Positions 17,908 through 27,267 of a stretch of DNA of 44,930 nt are shown piece after piece. The stretch covers positions 1 through 44,930 of the forward strand of contig JAGGWH010000160.1 of the NCBI GenBank assembly GCA_021157585.1. Direction: 5' to 3'. Origin of the DNA: Bacteroidales bacterium (GTDB lineage Bacteria; Bacteroidota; Bacteroidia; Bacteroidales; UBA12170). The first letter of the stretch is position 1. Each line of letters opens with the position of its first letter. The translations under genes and the position numbers were made by a program. The notes beneath the pieces were generated by a model. That model was not told the DNA's origin, did not search any database, and was given only the letters and a program-made list of their open reading frames with translations.

Positions 17908-19005
17908 TTATTCCAATCTTGTTTTAAACTTTTTCACACTCAAGGCAATAAAAAAGACTGTAAAGCCTAAAATAATAAGTGTTTCTTTCCAAATATTTTC
18001 TATTCCATTTCCCTTAATCATTATATTTTTAATGATGATTACAAACCATTTTGGAGGTATTATATGACTCAGATACTGCAAAATATCAGGCATATTCTTA
18101 ATGGGAAAAATAAATCCAGATAATAGGAGTGAGGGGAGTAATAAAGCAAACATAGAGAGCATCATAGCTGTTTGTTGCGTGCTGGCAACGGTAGAAATAA
18201 AAATACCAAGTGATAGTGCCATTACGATAAATAAAAGACTTTCTGCCAAAAGCAAAGCCAGATTTCCAACAATTGGCATTTGAAACGCAGTAAAAGCCAT
18301 AATGAGAATAATTATTGCACTGATAAATGAAAGTAAAACATAAGGCAGCACTTTTCCCAAAATTATTTGGATTGGTTTTACCGGCGAAACCAATAAAACT
18401 TCCATTGTTCCAAGCTCTTTTTCACGAGCAATAGAAATGGAAGTCATCATAGAAGAAACAAGCATTAAAATAATGCTAATTACGCCGGGAACAAACATAA
18501 AAACACTACGCAATTCCGGATTATAACGCATTTGGGTTTCCGGAATAATCATCGGAACCCCGACAAGTGAAGGGTTTATTTCACGCTCAAAGCTATTCAA
18601 AATAGCCATCGTATAACTTTCTATTATACTGGCTGTATTGGGGTTAGAAGCGTCTAAAATCAATTGAACAACTGCCCGATTCTCTTTTTCGAGTTTAAGA
18701 GAAAAATCATTTTCAATGACGATAAGTTGCTTTATTTTTCCTTTCCGAAACGCATCTTCAATGGCTTTCTCGTTTTGTAAATCTTCTTGCAAAACAAAAT
18801 AATCAGATGATGTGATTTTATGTATTAATTGCCGACTATACACATCTTTTGATTGATCGAGGATGGCGATGGGAATATCTCGGATCTCATTTTTTAAAGC
18901 GAAACCAAAGAGCAAAACTTGTACAATGGGAATTCCAAAAAGGATAATCAACGAACGAGTATCGCGAAAAATCTGTAAAAACTCTTTGATTAAAAAATTC
19001 TTCAT
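17908..19005 (-). CDS. ABC-2 type transporter permease (YbhS-like)
   Basis: This 365-aa permease has the same architecture as its downstream partner. An N-terminal helix (about 18-36, ILFGIPIVQVLLFGFAL) is followed by a periplasmic domain, then a membrane core from about residue 170 with the cytosolic motif IAREKELGTMEVLLVSPVKP. Hydrophobic helices run to the C-terminus. It begins 1 nt after the second ATPase gene and ends 4 nt before the other permease, so the genes are one translational unit. The pair most likely forms the transmembrane channel of a tripartite exporter with the HlyD-type adaptor and TolC-like protein encoded upstream. Confidence 0.9.
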   Translation of the reverse strand: MKNFLIKEFLQIFRDTRSLIILFGIPIVQVLLFGFALKNEIRDIPIAILDQSKDVYSRQLIHKITSSDYFVLQEDLQNEKAIEDAFRKGKIKQLIVIENDFSLKLEKENRAVVQLILDASNPNTASIIESYTMAILNSFEREINPSLVGVPMIIPETQMRYNPELRSVFMFVPGVISIILMLVSSMMTSISIAREKELGTMEVLLVSPVKPIQIILGKVLPYVLLSFISAIIILIMAFTAFQMPIVGNLALLLAESLLFIVMALSLGIFISTVASTQQTAMMLSMFALLLPSLLLSGFIFPIKNMPDILQYLSHIIPPKWFVIIIKNIMIKGNGIENIWKETLIILGFTVFFIALSVKKFKTRLE

Positions 19006-19006
19006 C

Positions 19007-19747
19007 TTATCCCCTCGCTAATTGAATAAATACCTCTTCCATAGTCTTAGCACCATAGTATTTTTTTAATTTTTTCGGTTTATCGAGTGCTTCAATTTTA
19101 CCGTTGACCATAATCGAAACCCGATCGCAATATTCTGCCTCATCCATATAATGCGTGGTTACAAAAATGGTTTTTCCTTCTGAGGCTTCTTTATAAATCA
19201 ACTCCCAAAACTGTCGTCTGGTAATTGGGTCGACACCACCCGTTGGCTCATCCAGAAACACTATGGAAGGATCGTGGACAATAGCCACAGAAAAAGCCAG
19301 TTTTTGCTTAAAACCAAGCGGAAGCTCTTTCACTTTGGATTTCAAATACATTTCTAAACCCAGTTTCTCAATATACTCTTCTGTTTTTTCTTTTATTTTT
19401 TTTCGTGAAAGGCCATAAATACCGCCATAAAATCGGATATTCTCCTCTATGCTTAAATCATCATAAAGCGAAAACTTCTGACTCATATAGCCGATATTTC
19501 TCTTAATCAAATCACGCTGTTTATAAATATCAAATCCTGCTACATTTACTTCGCCCGAACTTGGGTGTGAAAGTCCACACAAAATCTTTATTGCCGTTGT
19601 CTTACCTGCTCCGTTGGCACCTAAAAAACCAAAGATTTCTCCTTTTTCCACTTCAAAAGAAAGATGATCGTTAGCCACAAAACTGCCAAACTTTTTGACA
19701 AGATTTTTTACGATTACTGCCTTTGTATATTCTTTATTTTCCGCCAT
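19007..19747 (-). CDS. ABC transporter ATP-binding protein, second NBD of the YbhF-type exporter
   Basis: This 246-aa nucleotide-binding subunit energises the exporter. Walker A is GANGAGKT (43-50) and the Q-loop glutamine is Q90. Walker B is VFLDEPTGG (D166, E167) and the H-loop histidine is H199 (TTHYMDEA). The ABC signature is unusual, LPLGF (142-146) instead of LSGGQ. The first ATPase of the operon has the opposite defects, so the heterodimer should have one good and one poor ATP site. In E. coli YbhF and its relatives the two NBDs are fused in one polypeptide; here they are separate genes joined end to end with no gap. Confidence 0.92.
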   Translation of the reverse strand: MAENKEYTKAVIVKNLVKKFGSFVANDHLSFEVEKGEIFGFLGANGAGKTTAIKILCGLSHPSSGEVNVAGFDIYKQRDLIKRNIGYMSQKFSLYDDLSIEENIRFYGGIYGLSRKKIKEKTEEYIEKLGLEMYLKSKVKELPLGFKQKLAFSVAIVHDPSIVFLDEPTGGVDPITRRQFWELIYKEASEGKTIFVTTHYMDEAEYCDRVSIMVNGKIEALDKPKKLKKYYGAKTMEEVFIQLARG

Positions 19748-20668
19748 TTACAGCTGTTCTCCTTTTTCTGCCTTTTGCATTAAATCCATAAAACTATCTT
19801 CAATATTAGCTTGCAAACGAATCAGCTCAACATTCTCCATTCCATCGTGAATAAGTTCCCCTTTTAGTTTCTCTATATCGACTTCGGTTGCACTTGCATA
19901 ATGCACATATTCACCAAATAAATAAGCTGAGAAACACTGCGGATGTTTTCGCAATTGATTCACCAAATCATACATTCGCTCTGCTTTTATACCGTACAAA
20001 TGATGAGGATAGCGATTGATAATATTTTGAGGGATATCAATATCTAAAAGTTCTCCTTTCTGGATCAAGGCGATCCGATCGCAAAGCGCAGCTTCATCCA
20101 TATAAGGTGTGGAAACTACTATGGTAATTCCTTGCTTCTTGAGTGCTTGTAACATCTCCCAGAACTCTTTTCGAGAAACGGCATCAACTCCCGTAGTAGG
20201 TTCATCTAAGAGTAAAACTTTGGGCTTATGAATCAAAGCACAAGACAAAGCCAGCTTTTGTTTCATTCCTCCTGAAAGAGCTCCTGCACGCCTTTTCTTA
20301 AAAGGTTCTATATGTTGATAAATGGGTTTTATCAATTCATAATTCTCCTTTAAAGTTGTTTTAAAAATACCGGCAAAAAAGTTAAGATTCTCTTCCACAC
20401 TTAAGTCCTGATATAAGGAAAATCGTCCGGGCATATAACCCAATTGTGTACGGAGCTTTTTATAATCGCTGACAACATCTAAATCAATTACCGTTGCTTT
20501 CCCCTCATCAGGAATTAAAAGGCTTGTAAGGATGCGAAAAAGTGTTGTTTTTCCAGCTCCATCAGGACCAATAAAACCAAATAGTTCGCCTTCGCCAATT
20601 TCGACGGAGATATTTTTCAGGGCTTGGATATCACCAAAGGATTTATATAGATTCTGAATTTGAATCAT
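19748..20668 (-). CDS. ABC transporter ATP-binding protein, first NBD of the YbhF-type exporter
   Basis: This 306-aa ATPase has Walker A GPDGAGKT (34-41), a canonical signature LSGGM (131-135) and Walker B LLLDEPTTG (D155, E156). Two switch elements are degenerate. The Q-loop region reads YMPGRFSLYQ with no glutamine at the usual place. The H-loop is STPYMDEA, with P188 replacing histidine. A ~90-residue C-terminal extension after the NBD core is typical of the CcmA/DrrA-like group. It lies 3 nt after the adaptor gene and abuts the second ATPase. Likely role: the regulatory half of an asymmetric ATPase pair. Confidence 0.92.
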   Translation of the reverse strand: MIQIQNLYKSFGDIQALKNISVEIGEGELFGFIGPDGAGKTTLFRILTSLLIPDEGKATVIDLDVVSDYKKLRTQLGYMPGRFSLYQDLSVEENLNFFAGIFKTTLKENYELIKPIYQHIEPFKKRRAGALSGGMKQKLALSCALIHKPKVLLLDEPTTGVDAVSRKEFWEMLQALKKQGITIVVSTPYMDEAALCDRIALIQKGELLDIDIPQNIINRYPHHLYGIKAERMYDLVNQLRKHPQCFSAYLFGEYVHYASATEVDIEKLKGELIHDGMENVELIRLQANIEDSFMDLMQKAEKGEQL

Positions 20669-20671
20669 TTT

Positions 20672-21589
20672 TTATTCGGCTGTATCAATTAGGTGAAGAC
20701 TTGGAAAAATAACCTCTCCGGGCATTCCTACTTTTATTCTGCCATCATTTTTTACCTTAATTTTAATAGCATAAACCAAATTAACACGTTCTTCTTTAGT
20801 CTGTATTGTTTTGGGTGTGAATTCTGCTATTTCGGATATCCAACTAATACGTCCGCTTAATAATTGATTTTCTTCTTGGTTCTTATCAATATAAACCTCT
20901 ACCTTATCACCAATATTTATAAAAGGCAACTGTGCCCCACTAACATAAACTTTTAAATCTAAGAGATCGAGATTAGCGATGGAAAACATTGGTTTTCCGA
21001 TGACTGTCATTTCGCCTTCGTGAGTAAGAGTATTTAAAACACGTCCTTTTATAGGGCTTTTAATATTACATTTTTTGATGGAAAGATTTAATAAATCCAC
21101 TTGGCGATTAAGAACTTCTACTTGATCGTATAGTTTGATTTTTTGTGTTTGTATTGCAGCTCTTTGTTTTTTTAGTAAGTCGGCTTGTGCCTGAATATCA
21201 TCAACTTGTTTTTGAGTAGCTGCCTTGGCTTTAAATAAACGCTCTATTCTATCAATATTTATTTGGAGATTAATTTGTTGCTGATCTATAACATCCAATT
21301 GTGCATCAATATCGTTTAAGCCCGATAATGTAGCTTTTTTTTGTGCAAATAGTTGTTCCTTTTGTAAATATAGAGCTAAAGTATCTATCTGACCTATTGA
21401 CTCTTCTTTTTGTAGTAATTGTCCGTCTCTAAGATTAAAACTTAAAAGTTTCCCATTGCCTTCGGCAGAAACTATTGTTTTCTCTACTTCAAAATTACCA
21501 TAAGCGTCTGATGTATTTATATTATTGCTGCAAGAGCTTAGACAAATCATCACAATTGAGGCTAGTCCAAAATATTTTAATATATTCAT
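20672..21589 (-). CDS. HlyD-family periplasmic adaptor (membrane fusion) lipoprotein
   Basis: This 305-aa membrane fusion protein links the inner-membrane exporter to the TolC-like channel. The N-terminus is a lipoprotein signal ending in the lipobox LSSC (C20), so it should be lipid-anchored on the periplasmic side. A split biotinyl-lipoyl motif (GNGKLLSFNLRDGQLLQKEE and later IKSPIKGRVLNTLTHEGEMT) flanks a long helical hairpin rich in Gln and Lys (about 75-170). A beta-barrel domain completes it. The layout matches YbhG/EmrA-like adaptors. It overlaps no neighbour but lies within 4 nt of both the tolC-like and ATPase genes. Confidence 0.9.
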   Translation of the reverse strand: MNILKYFGLASIVMICLSSCSNNINTSDAYGNFEVEKTIVSAEGNGKLLSFNLRDGQLLQKEESIGQIDTLALYLQKEQLFAQKKATLSGLNDIDAQLDVIDQQQINLQINIDRIERLFKAKAATQKQVDDIQAQADLLKKQRAAIQTQKIKLYDQVEVLNRQVDLLNLSIKKCNIKSPIKGRVLNTLTHEGEMTVIGKPMFSIANLDLLDLKVYVSGAQLPFINIGDKVEVYIDKNQEENQLLSGRISWISEIAEFTPKTIQTKEERVNLVYAIKIKVKNDGRIKVGMPGEVIFPSLHLIDTAE

Positions 21590-21592
21590 ATT

Positions 21593-22867
21593 TTATAATT
21601 TTCCGAGTGTTTCTATATACGATAACTGATTGTTAATTAAGCTTATTTGGTGTAATTCAAAATTCAATTCTGCTTGATTTAGCTTTTGCATTTCTACTAT
21701 ATAATCTGTGCTGCTTAATGTTCCGTTTTTAAATTGTGCTTCGGCAGTTTTAACTACATTTTTTCGTAAAGCAATAATTTCCGGATCATTTTCTAATAGA
21801 GCCCTTTGCTTTTCGATTTCTGATTGTAACTGGTTTAAAGTTAGCTGAATATTTAAGTCAAAGGCTTGTTTTTGTGTTTCAATTAATTCTTTATTTATAT
21901 CTACTATTTTCTTTTCATTCCGGTTTTTATTCCAATCCCACAAACTCCATTTTAGATTCAGCCCAATCATATAAAAATCTTCAAAATCATCAGAAAGCAT
22001 ATTAAATCCGGGGCGACCAACTCCTGCTGTTGCAAAAGCATAAAGCATTGGTTTGGTCTTTACACTTAAAAGTCCCTTAGATGTTTCTAACTGTTTTTGC
22101 TGTAACGCCATAAGGTGGTATTCGAAACGATTTTGATTAGCAATTGGTAAATCGTTTATTACGGGAAGTGATAAATGGCTTGTTTCATTTAATTCTAAGC
22201 GTGTTATTTTATTAAGATTTTGAAGTAAAGCTTTTCGTGTTGCATTAATATTTAATAGCTCTTGTTCGGTATTTAAAAGTTCTAATTTTAAGATATCGAG
22301 ATTTGAAGCCAAGATAACACCTTCATCGACAAGAATTTTAGCTTCATTGTGTTTTTGTGTGATGATTTCGCGATAGCTATTCACAATTTGTTTTTGTTTA
22401 TCTATTAAAATGATTTGGAAAAACAAATTCTTAGTTTGTGCTTTTAAAGCATACAATTCTTTATCGATTAGTATATTGGCTATTTCCAAAGTATTTTGTT
22501 CCATAGCCTGCTGTTGATTGATTAATCCACCTCGATAAATAGGCTGATTTATATCTAAACTTAGACGATACTGATCTTTGCTCACGCTTGGAATACTCAC
22601 ACCGGGTATTGAAATTGGCAATTCAACAACTTCGTTTTGCAAACTTGCTTTTCCATTCAAAGATATTTGCGGTAATAAGTCGGAATGAAAATTACCCAAC
22701 TTCAAATTTTTAAGTGCTGATTGCAATTGATGTTGACCATAAAGGGGATGATGTATTACAGCCTGATCCATACATTCTTGCAAACTTATTAGTCGCGATT
22801 CCTGAGCGAAAGAAAATGCAAAAAATAAAGTTAAGAGCAATGTAAATAGTTTCTTTTTTTGTATCAT
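21593..22867 (-). CDS. TolC-family outer-membrane efflux protein
   Basis: This 424-aa outer-membrane channel protein has a signal peptide (about 1-21, cleaved near FAFSFAQ). The mature part starts with the family phrase SLQECMDQAVIHHP. Long amphipathic helices with repeated Leu/Gln and paired beta-strand segments (LSLDINQPIYRGG; MIGLNLKWSLWDW) form the duplicated outer-membrane-factor fold. It sits between the tetR-type regulator (11-nt gap) and the adaptor gene (3-nt gap), so the operon encodes its own exit duct. Confidence 0.92.
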   Translation of the reverse strand: MIQKKKLFTLLLTLFFAFSFAQESRLISLQECMDQAVIHHPLYGQHQLQSALKNLKLGNFHSDLLPQISLNGKASLQNEVVELPISIPGVSIPSVSKDQYRLSLDINQPIYRGGLINQQQAMEQNTLEIANILIDKELYALKAQTKNLFFQIILIDKQKQIVNSYREIITQKHNEAKILVDEGVILASNLDILKLELLNTEQELLNINATRKALLQNLNKITRLELNETSHLSLPVINDLPIANQNRFEYHLMALQQKQLETSKGLLSVKTKPMLYAFATAGVGRPGFNMLSDDFEDFYMIGLNLKWSLWDWNKNRNEKKIVDINKELIETQKQAFDLNIQLTLNQLQSEIEKQRALLENDPEIIALRKNVVKTAEAQFKNGTLSSTDYIVEMQKLNQAELNFELHQISLINNQLSYIETLGKL

Positions 22868-22878
22868 TTTAAAAATTC

Positions 22879-23487
22879 TTAATCTGTAATTTTGATAGCC
22901 GAAATAACAAAGTGAGCCACCTCTTTTTTACGCTTTTCCAACATCAGTTTATACTTTTCTTCCGATCCTTTAAAAAGAATTCCTTTTATCATAGGTTTAG
23001 CTACGATGGGAAAAATACAAAGGGCTAAAACATTAAGTATTAGCTCCGAAGGCTCTATAGGTCGAATTGTCTTTTTTTCAATTTCATCTTCAATTGCATT
23101 ATAAATGGGCTGGAAATCAAGGTTCATAAGTGTCACCATCGTTTCCAAACGGTCGGGATTAGAACTAAGTTCATTTATAATGAAACCCGGAATATGTGGA
23201 TTCTTATCGATGATGGTTAGATAAGAAGAAACAAAGTGTTCTATTTTTGTAAAGAAGTCCTCCGGTCCGTTAAAAGCTTTAAGGAGGTTTGGTGCTAATG
23301 CTCTAAATGCTATCTTAAAAACCATCTCGAATAGTTTTTCTTTAGAGCGGTAATAATAATGTAAAAGGGCTTTATTTATACCGGCTTCATCAGCAATTTC
23401 TTGCATACGCGCACCCGCGAGCCCCTTTTCTATAAATACCTTTTCAGCTGCTTGAACTATTTTCTCTTCTGTATTTTTTTTAACCAT
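22879..23487 (-). CDS. TetR/AcrR-family transcriptional repressor
   Basis: This 202-aa regulator is the first gene of the exporter operon. The N-terminal HTH (about 8-55) has the family pattern IVQAAEKVFIEKG...IADEAGINKALLHYYYRSKE. The rest is a helical ligand-binding domain. Upstream, a 20-bp near-palindrome overlaps the expected transcription start, so it probably represses its own operon and is released by an exported compound. The ATG at 23487 is directly preceded by that operator. The effector is unknown. Confidence 0.92.
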   Translation of the reverse strand: MVKKNTEEKIVQAAEKVFIEKGLAGARMQEIADEAGINKALLHYYYRSKEKLFEMVFKIAFRALAPNLLKAFNGPEDFFTKIEHFVSSYLTIIDKNPHIPGFIINELSSNPDRLETMVTLMNLDFQPIYNAIEDEIEKKTIRPIEPSELILNVLALCIFPIVAKPMIKGILFKGSEEKYKLMLEKRKKEVAHFVISAIKITD

Positions 23488-23503
23488 ATATTTTAACTGT
23501 TTA

Positions 23504-23561
23504 ATTTAACTATTTGGTTAAATCGTTCGGCAAATATATTATACTTAATAAGTTTTGTCAA
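23504..23561 (-). promoter_or_regulatory. Promoter and TetR-type operator of the exporter operon
   Basis: On the minus strand TTG (23559-23561, within TTGAC) is followed 20 nt later by TATATTTG (23531-23538), a full Bacteroidota promoter. Directly downstream lies ATTTAAC-N6-GTTAAAT (23504-23523), an inverted repeat of the size bound by TetR dimers, covering the predicted start site. A second TTAAC half-site follows toward the gene (23493-23497). Confidence 0.7.
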
Positions 23562-23720
23562 GAAAATTCTGAAATAAAATCCTGAATAAATTATAACTAC
23601 CTGATAATGTTTAAATTATAAGGAAATAAACAATGTGGATTTTTTGTGATTGTTTTAATAAGAAAATTATTAGAACTTAAGTTTTGTTTTTAATTCACAT
23701 ATAGTAGGGTATACTTCTCT

Positions 23721-24203
23721 TTAAAGAAACCAAAGATTTATAATAATATAATAGCCTACCCAAATAGAGAAAACTAATTTTAGGAGTGTTCCCGTAAGAA
23801 AGCCCAAAAAGCTGCCAAAGCCCGCTTTTAATGCCGAATTAAATTCTTTTTCACCGATAAGCTCGCCAATAACAGCACCAATAAAAGGTCCAATTAATAT
23901 TCCGAAAGGTCCCATAAAGATTAACCCTATAAATAAACCGATAATACTACCCCAAACACCTTTTTTAGATCCTCCCATTTTTTTTGTACCAAGAATGGGT
24001 ACAATATTATCTAAGGCTGTAATGCCAATTGCAAGTGCTGCCCAAAGTAACATAAAACGGTCGGTAAAAGGTTGGTAACTGCTAAAATATAAACTAACTA
24101 AGCCGAGATAGCTAATGATTGGTCCGGGAATAACGGGAATTATGGCTCCAATTAAACCGACTAAAAGTAGAATGACCGCTAAAACAGTGAGAAAAATATC
24201 CAT
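23721..24203 (-). CDS. DUF456 family small membrane protein
   Basis: This ~160-aa integral membrane protein is of unknown function. Nearly the whole length is hydrophobic, with Gly-rich helices (VLAVILLLVGLIGAIIPVIP; GLFIGLIFMGPFGILIGPFI) typical of DUF456. GTKKMGGSKKGVWGS is the characteristic polar loop. I choose the ATG at 24203; a TTG two codons earlier is possible but less usual here. It follows the exporter operon on the same strand but lies upstream of the operon's promoter, so it is a separate unit. Confidence 0.85.
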   Translation of the reverse strand: MDIFLTVLAVILLLVGLIGAIIPVIPGPIISYLGLVSLYFSSYQPFTDRFMLLWAALAIGITALDNIVPILGTKKMGGSKKGVWGSIIGLFIGLIFMGPFGILIGPFIGAVIGELIGEKEFNSALKAGFGSFLGFLTGTLLKLVFSIWVGYYIIINLWFL

Positions 24204-24539
24204 ATTCAAAAATATATTTTATTTGTTAGTAATTAAAAATAAAGCCTATATTTATGATTAGTAAAACGGTATTTGGTTACATTAACTATTACTTTTTTGC
24301 GTGAAAAAAAAGGATAAAAACGGTATAACCTAATGTATTAAACAATATTGTAGCTTATTAATTGTAATTAGATCTTATAACCTAAGTTGGTATAAGGAAT
24401 GTCTATTCTTTATATTAAGCTCAGGTTTATAAGTAAGTTATGAAGAATAGCCTGTTAATTCATTAATTATTGAAATAGATTTTATATTGTAAAATTATTA
24501 TACATTTACTGTTTTAGATATAGAAATATTTTTAAAATC
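24204..24539. other. Divergent intergenic region between the DUF456 and chemoreceptor genes
   Basis: These 336 bases are strongly AT-rich and contain no gene or RNA I recognise. They must hold the promoters of both flanking genes. TACATTTA (24501-24508) is a near match to the -7 box for the chemoreceptor. On the minus strand TATTTTTG (24207-24214) matches the box but is too close to the DUF456 ATG to be used confidently. Confidence 0.35.
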
Positions 24540-26441
24540 ATGCGTTTAAACCTCAAGACAAAATTAAATCTGTATATCCTCGGTATTGCGACAGTAGTTT
24601 ATGGCATTGCTATTGGATACATCAGTTTTCAATTAAAAAAATCGACCTATTCTGATTCTGCTGCTTTAACAAGTGCTTACGCTCGTGAGTATAGAAATAA
24701 AGTCCAAGATGACTTGAATAAGATTATGGTTTCTACCAGAACATTAAGTGATGCATTAGGCGATCACAAAAATTACAGTAGAAAAAGCGGAGATATTTTT
24801 TATAACGATCTAATGATTAATTGGATGGAAAATAATGAACATTATTTGTCTGTTGGATTATCGTGGGAAAAGAAAGCTCTTGATGAGAAATATGATAAAA
24901 TAAATGGAAGGCTACGAAGTGTTTATTTCCGAAAGGATAATTCCATACAATCAAAAACTGAAAGTATAGAAGAAAATAATATGCATCTTACATCGGCTTA
25001 TTATGTGATAAGAGATTTGAATGAAGAAACGATTGTTGATCCTTATTATGATGTCACAACACCTGAATTAGCAGGCGTTTTAATGACAACGATAGCTTGT
25101 CCCATTAAAAATAAGGATGGCGAATTTGATGGCTTGCTAGGAGTTGATATTTCCTTGGAAACTATGAAGGATATTATTGCAGATATTCATCCCTTTACCG
25201 GTACGGTATCATACATAGTGGCAAATAATAGGTTAATGGTGGCTCATTCAGATAACTCTTTAATTGGAAAGGATTTCTTTTTAAATCTTCAAGGAGATAG
25301 CGTAGATTTTAAACGAGGTTTAGAAGAAACCCTGCTTAATAAAAATTTTGAGTTTGAATATGTTAATAAAAAAGATCGTAATAGATATTTTGTAGCAATT
25401 GCACCTATTTCCATTGGTAACTCACAGAAAAGATGGATGATAGGAATAGAAGTTCCTGTTCATATTATTATGCAAGAAGCAAATCTTGTTTTTCGTAATG
25501 CAATAATTGTAGGAATTATCGGTTTGTTAGTACTTTATATTCTGATTTATTTTATTTCTACAGCCATCAGTAAACCAATAGTTGATAGTGCTAATTTCGC
25601 AAAGACAATTTCATCGGGTAATTTAGAAGGTAAATTGATAAGTGATAAAACTGATGAAACCGGCGATCTTGCTTCATCTTTATCTGAAATGGCCGAGAAG
25701 TTAAAAATTATTATCACAGAAGTTATTATTAGTTCTAATACTATTTCTAAATCAAGTGCTGACTTATCTCGTTTTGCGGAAGAATTATCAGATGGATCAA
25801 ATAGCCAAGCTGCTTCTTCTGAAGAAATATCCGCCTCTATGGAGGAAATGGTATCAAATATTCATCAGAATTCACAAAATGCTCTTGAAACAAAGAAGAT
25901 TGCTTTAAAGGCTGTTGATGGTATCCGAGAAGGGAATGAATTTACACAGTCATTATCACACTCTATTAATGATATTGCACAAAAAATCTCCATTATTGAT
26001 GAAATAGCTCGTCAGACAAATATTTTGGCTCTTAATGCTGCTGTTGAAGCAGCTAGGGCAGGAGAGCATGGAAAAGGATTTGCCGTTGTGGCCGATGAGG
26101 TTCGTAAATTGGCTTTACGTTCGCAACAGGCAGCAAATCAAATTGATGAGCTGTCAGCTAATGGTGTTGAACTAGCGGACAAAACTACTAAAAAGCTAAT
26201 GGAAATTATTCCCGATATTGAAAAAACTGCCGTTTTAGTTCAGGAAATTACAGCTGCTAGTTTAGAACAAAAAATGGGTGCCGATCAAGTAAGTGAAGCC
26301 ATTAATCAATTAAATCTGATAACCCAACAGAATGCAAGTTCATCTTCGCGTTTTTCTAAAAATTCTGAGGCTCTTGCTCAACAAGCTGAAATTTTAAAAG
26401 ATCTGATAGCTTACTTTCATGTAACTAAAGAGCTGGAGTAG
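24540..26441 (+). CDS. Methyl-accepting chemotaxis protein with dCACHE-type sensor
   Basis: This 633-aa transmembrane chemoreceptor has TM1 at about 12-32 and an extracytoplasmic double-CACHE-like sensor at about 35-315. Supporting strings are [19 protein letters not shown] and [15 protein letters not shown]2 is at 319-341 and a HAMP domain at about 342-395. The signalling hairpin tip is near 485-525, with the near-invariant [20 protein letters not shown] and [13 protein letters not shown]. There is no C-terminal CheR-docking pentapeptide. No che gene is visible nearby, so it is an orphan receptor. The ligand is unknown; dCACHE sensors bind small molecules such as amino acids, amines or organic acids. 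Transcribed alone. Confidence 0.93.
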   Translation: MRLNLKTKLNLYILGIATVVYGIAIGYISFQLKKSTYSDSAALTSAYAREYRNKVQDDLNKIMVSTRTLSDALGDHKNYSRKSGDIFYNDLMINWMENNEHYLSVGLSWEKKALDEKYDKINGRLRSVYFRKDNSIQSKTESIEENNMHLTSAYYVIRDLNEETIVDPYYDVTTPELAGVLMTTIACPIKNKDGEFDGLLGVDISLETMKDIIADIHPFTGTVSYIVANNRLMVAHSDNSLIGKDFFLNLQGDSVDFKRGLEETLLNKNFEFEYVNKKDRNRYFVAIAPISIGNSQKRWMIGIEVPVHIIMQEANLVFRNAIIVGIIGLLVLYILIYFISTAISKPIVDSANFAKTISSGNLEGKLISDKTDETGDLASSLSEMAEKLKIIITEVIISSNTISKSSADLSRFAEELSDGSNSQAASSEEISASMEEMVSNIHQNSQNALETKKIALKAVDGIREGNEFTQSLSHSINDIAQKISIIDEIARQTNILALNAAVEAARAGEHGKGFAVVADEVRKLALRSQQAANQIDELSANGVELADKTTKKLMEIIPDIEKTAVLVQEITAASLEQKMGADQVSEAINQLNLITQQNASSSSRFSKNSEALAQQAEILKDLIAYFHVTKELE

Positions 26442-26566
26442 AAAAGCTTGATATTTTATCATATTGGGGATGATTGTTGCTTTGCTGCCAATAGATACAG
26501 GCCATTTTTTATTCTCCATTGGAAAACTTAATTTATCTTAGCGTCTTGGTATTTGATAAATAGATT

Positions 26567-27220
26567 ATGATAACAGCTAAAGGAATATACAAATCATATG
26601 GCGAAATAAAAGTGCTTAGAGATATTAATCTGAGCATTCAATCAGGAGAAATAATTGGGGTTACCGGCACTTCAGGTGCGGGGAAAACAACTTTGCTCCA
26701 GATTTTGGGAACCCTCGATCGCCCCGATAAAGGAGAATTGGAAATTGCAGGAGAAAATGTCTTTGCTTTAAGTGATGATGCAATGGCCGATTTTAGAAAT
26801 AAACATATTGGTTTTGTTTTCCAGTTTCATCACCTTTTACCAGAGTTTTCTAGTTTAGAAAATGTTTGTTTACCGGGTTTTATTGGTAAACGGCAAAAAA
26901 AACAAGTCGAAAAAAGAGCTGCCGAATTACTGGATTTCTTACAAATGAGTCATCGTTTAAATCATAAACCCAATGAGCTTTCAGGAGGAGAACAACAGCG
27001 AGTAGCTATTGCTCGCGCGTTAATTAATACTCCTCAGCTTATTTTGGCTGATGAGCCTTCGGGAAATTTGGATAGCGAAAATACTCAGGAGTTAAATAAA
27101 TTGTTTTTCGCTTTGCGAGATGAGTTTAAACAAACTTTTGTTATAGTAACTCATAATACAGAGCTTGCAAATATGTGCGATAGGAAATTGATTTTAAAAG
27201 ATGGTGTTTTTGTTTCTTGA
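26567..27220 (+). CDS. ABC transporter ATP-binding protein, LolD/MacB type
   Basis: This 217-aa ATPase has Walker A GTSGAGKT, signature LSGGEQQR, Walker B LILADEPSGNLD and H-loop VIVTHN, all intact. The phrases VFQFHHLLPEFSSLENVCLP and ADEPSGNLDSE are typical of LolD, which energises lipoprotein release to the outer membrane, and of the related MacB and FtsE ATPases. No LolC/E-type permease is adjacent, so the partner is encoded elsewhere. The 47-nt gap to hydF contains a CACAAAG-type repeat. Confidence 0.85.
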   Translation: MITAKGIYKSYGEIKVLRDINLSIQSGEIIGVTGTSGAGKTTLLQILGTLDRPDKGELEIAGENVFALSDDAMADFRNKHIGFVFQFHHLLPEFSSLENVCLPGFIGKRQKKQVEKRAAELLDFLQMSHRLNHKPNELSGGEQQRVAIARALINTPQLILADEPSGNLDSENTQELNKLFFALRDEFKQTFVIVTHNTELANMCDRKLILKDGVFVS

Positions 27221-27267
27221 AGTTTACAAATTAAGCACACAAAGAGCACAAAGAAATACTGTATACT

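Noticed and set aside
24207-24214. -7-like TATTTTTG upstream of the DUF456 gene
   Set aside because: It ends 3 nt before the ATG, so transcription would start inside the gene; treated as chance.
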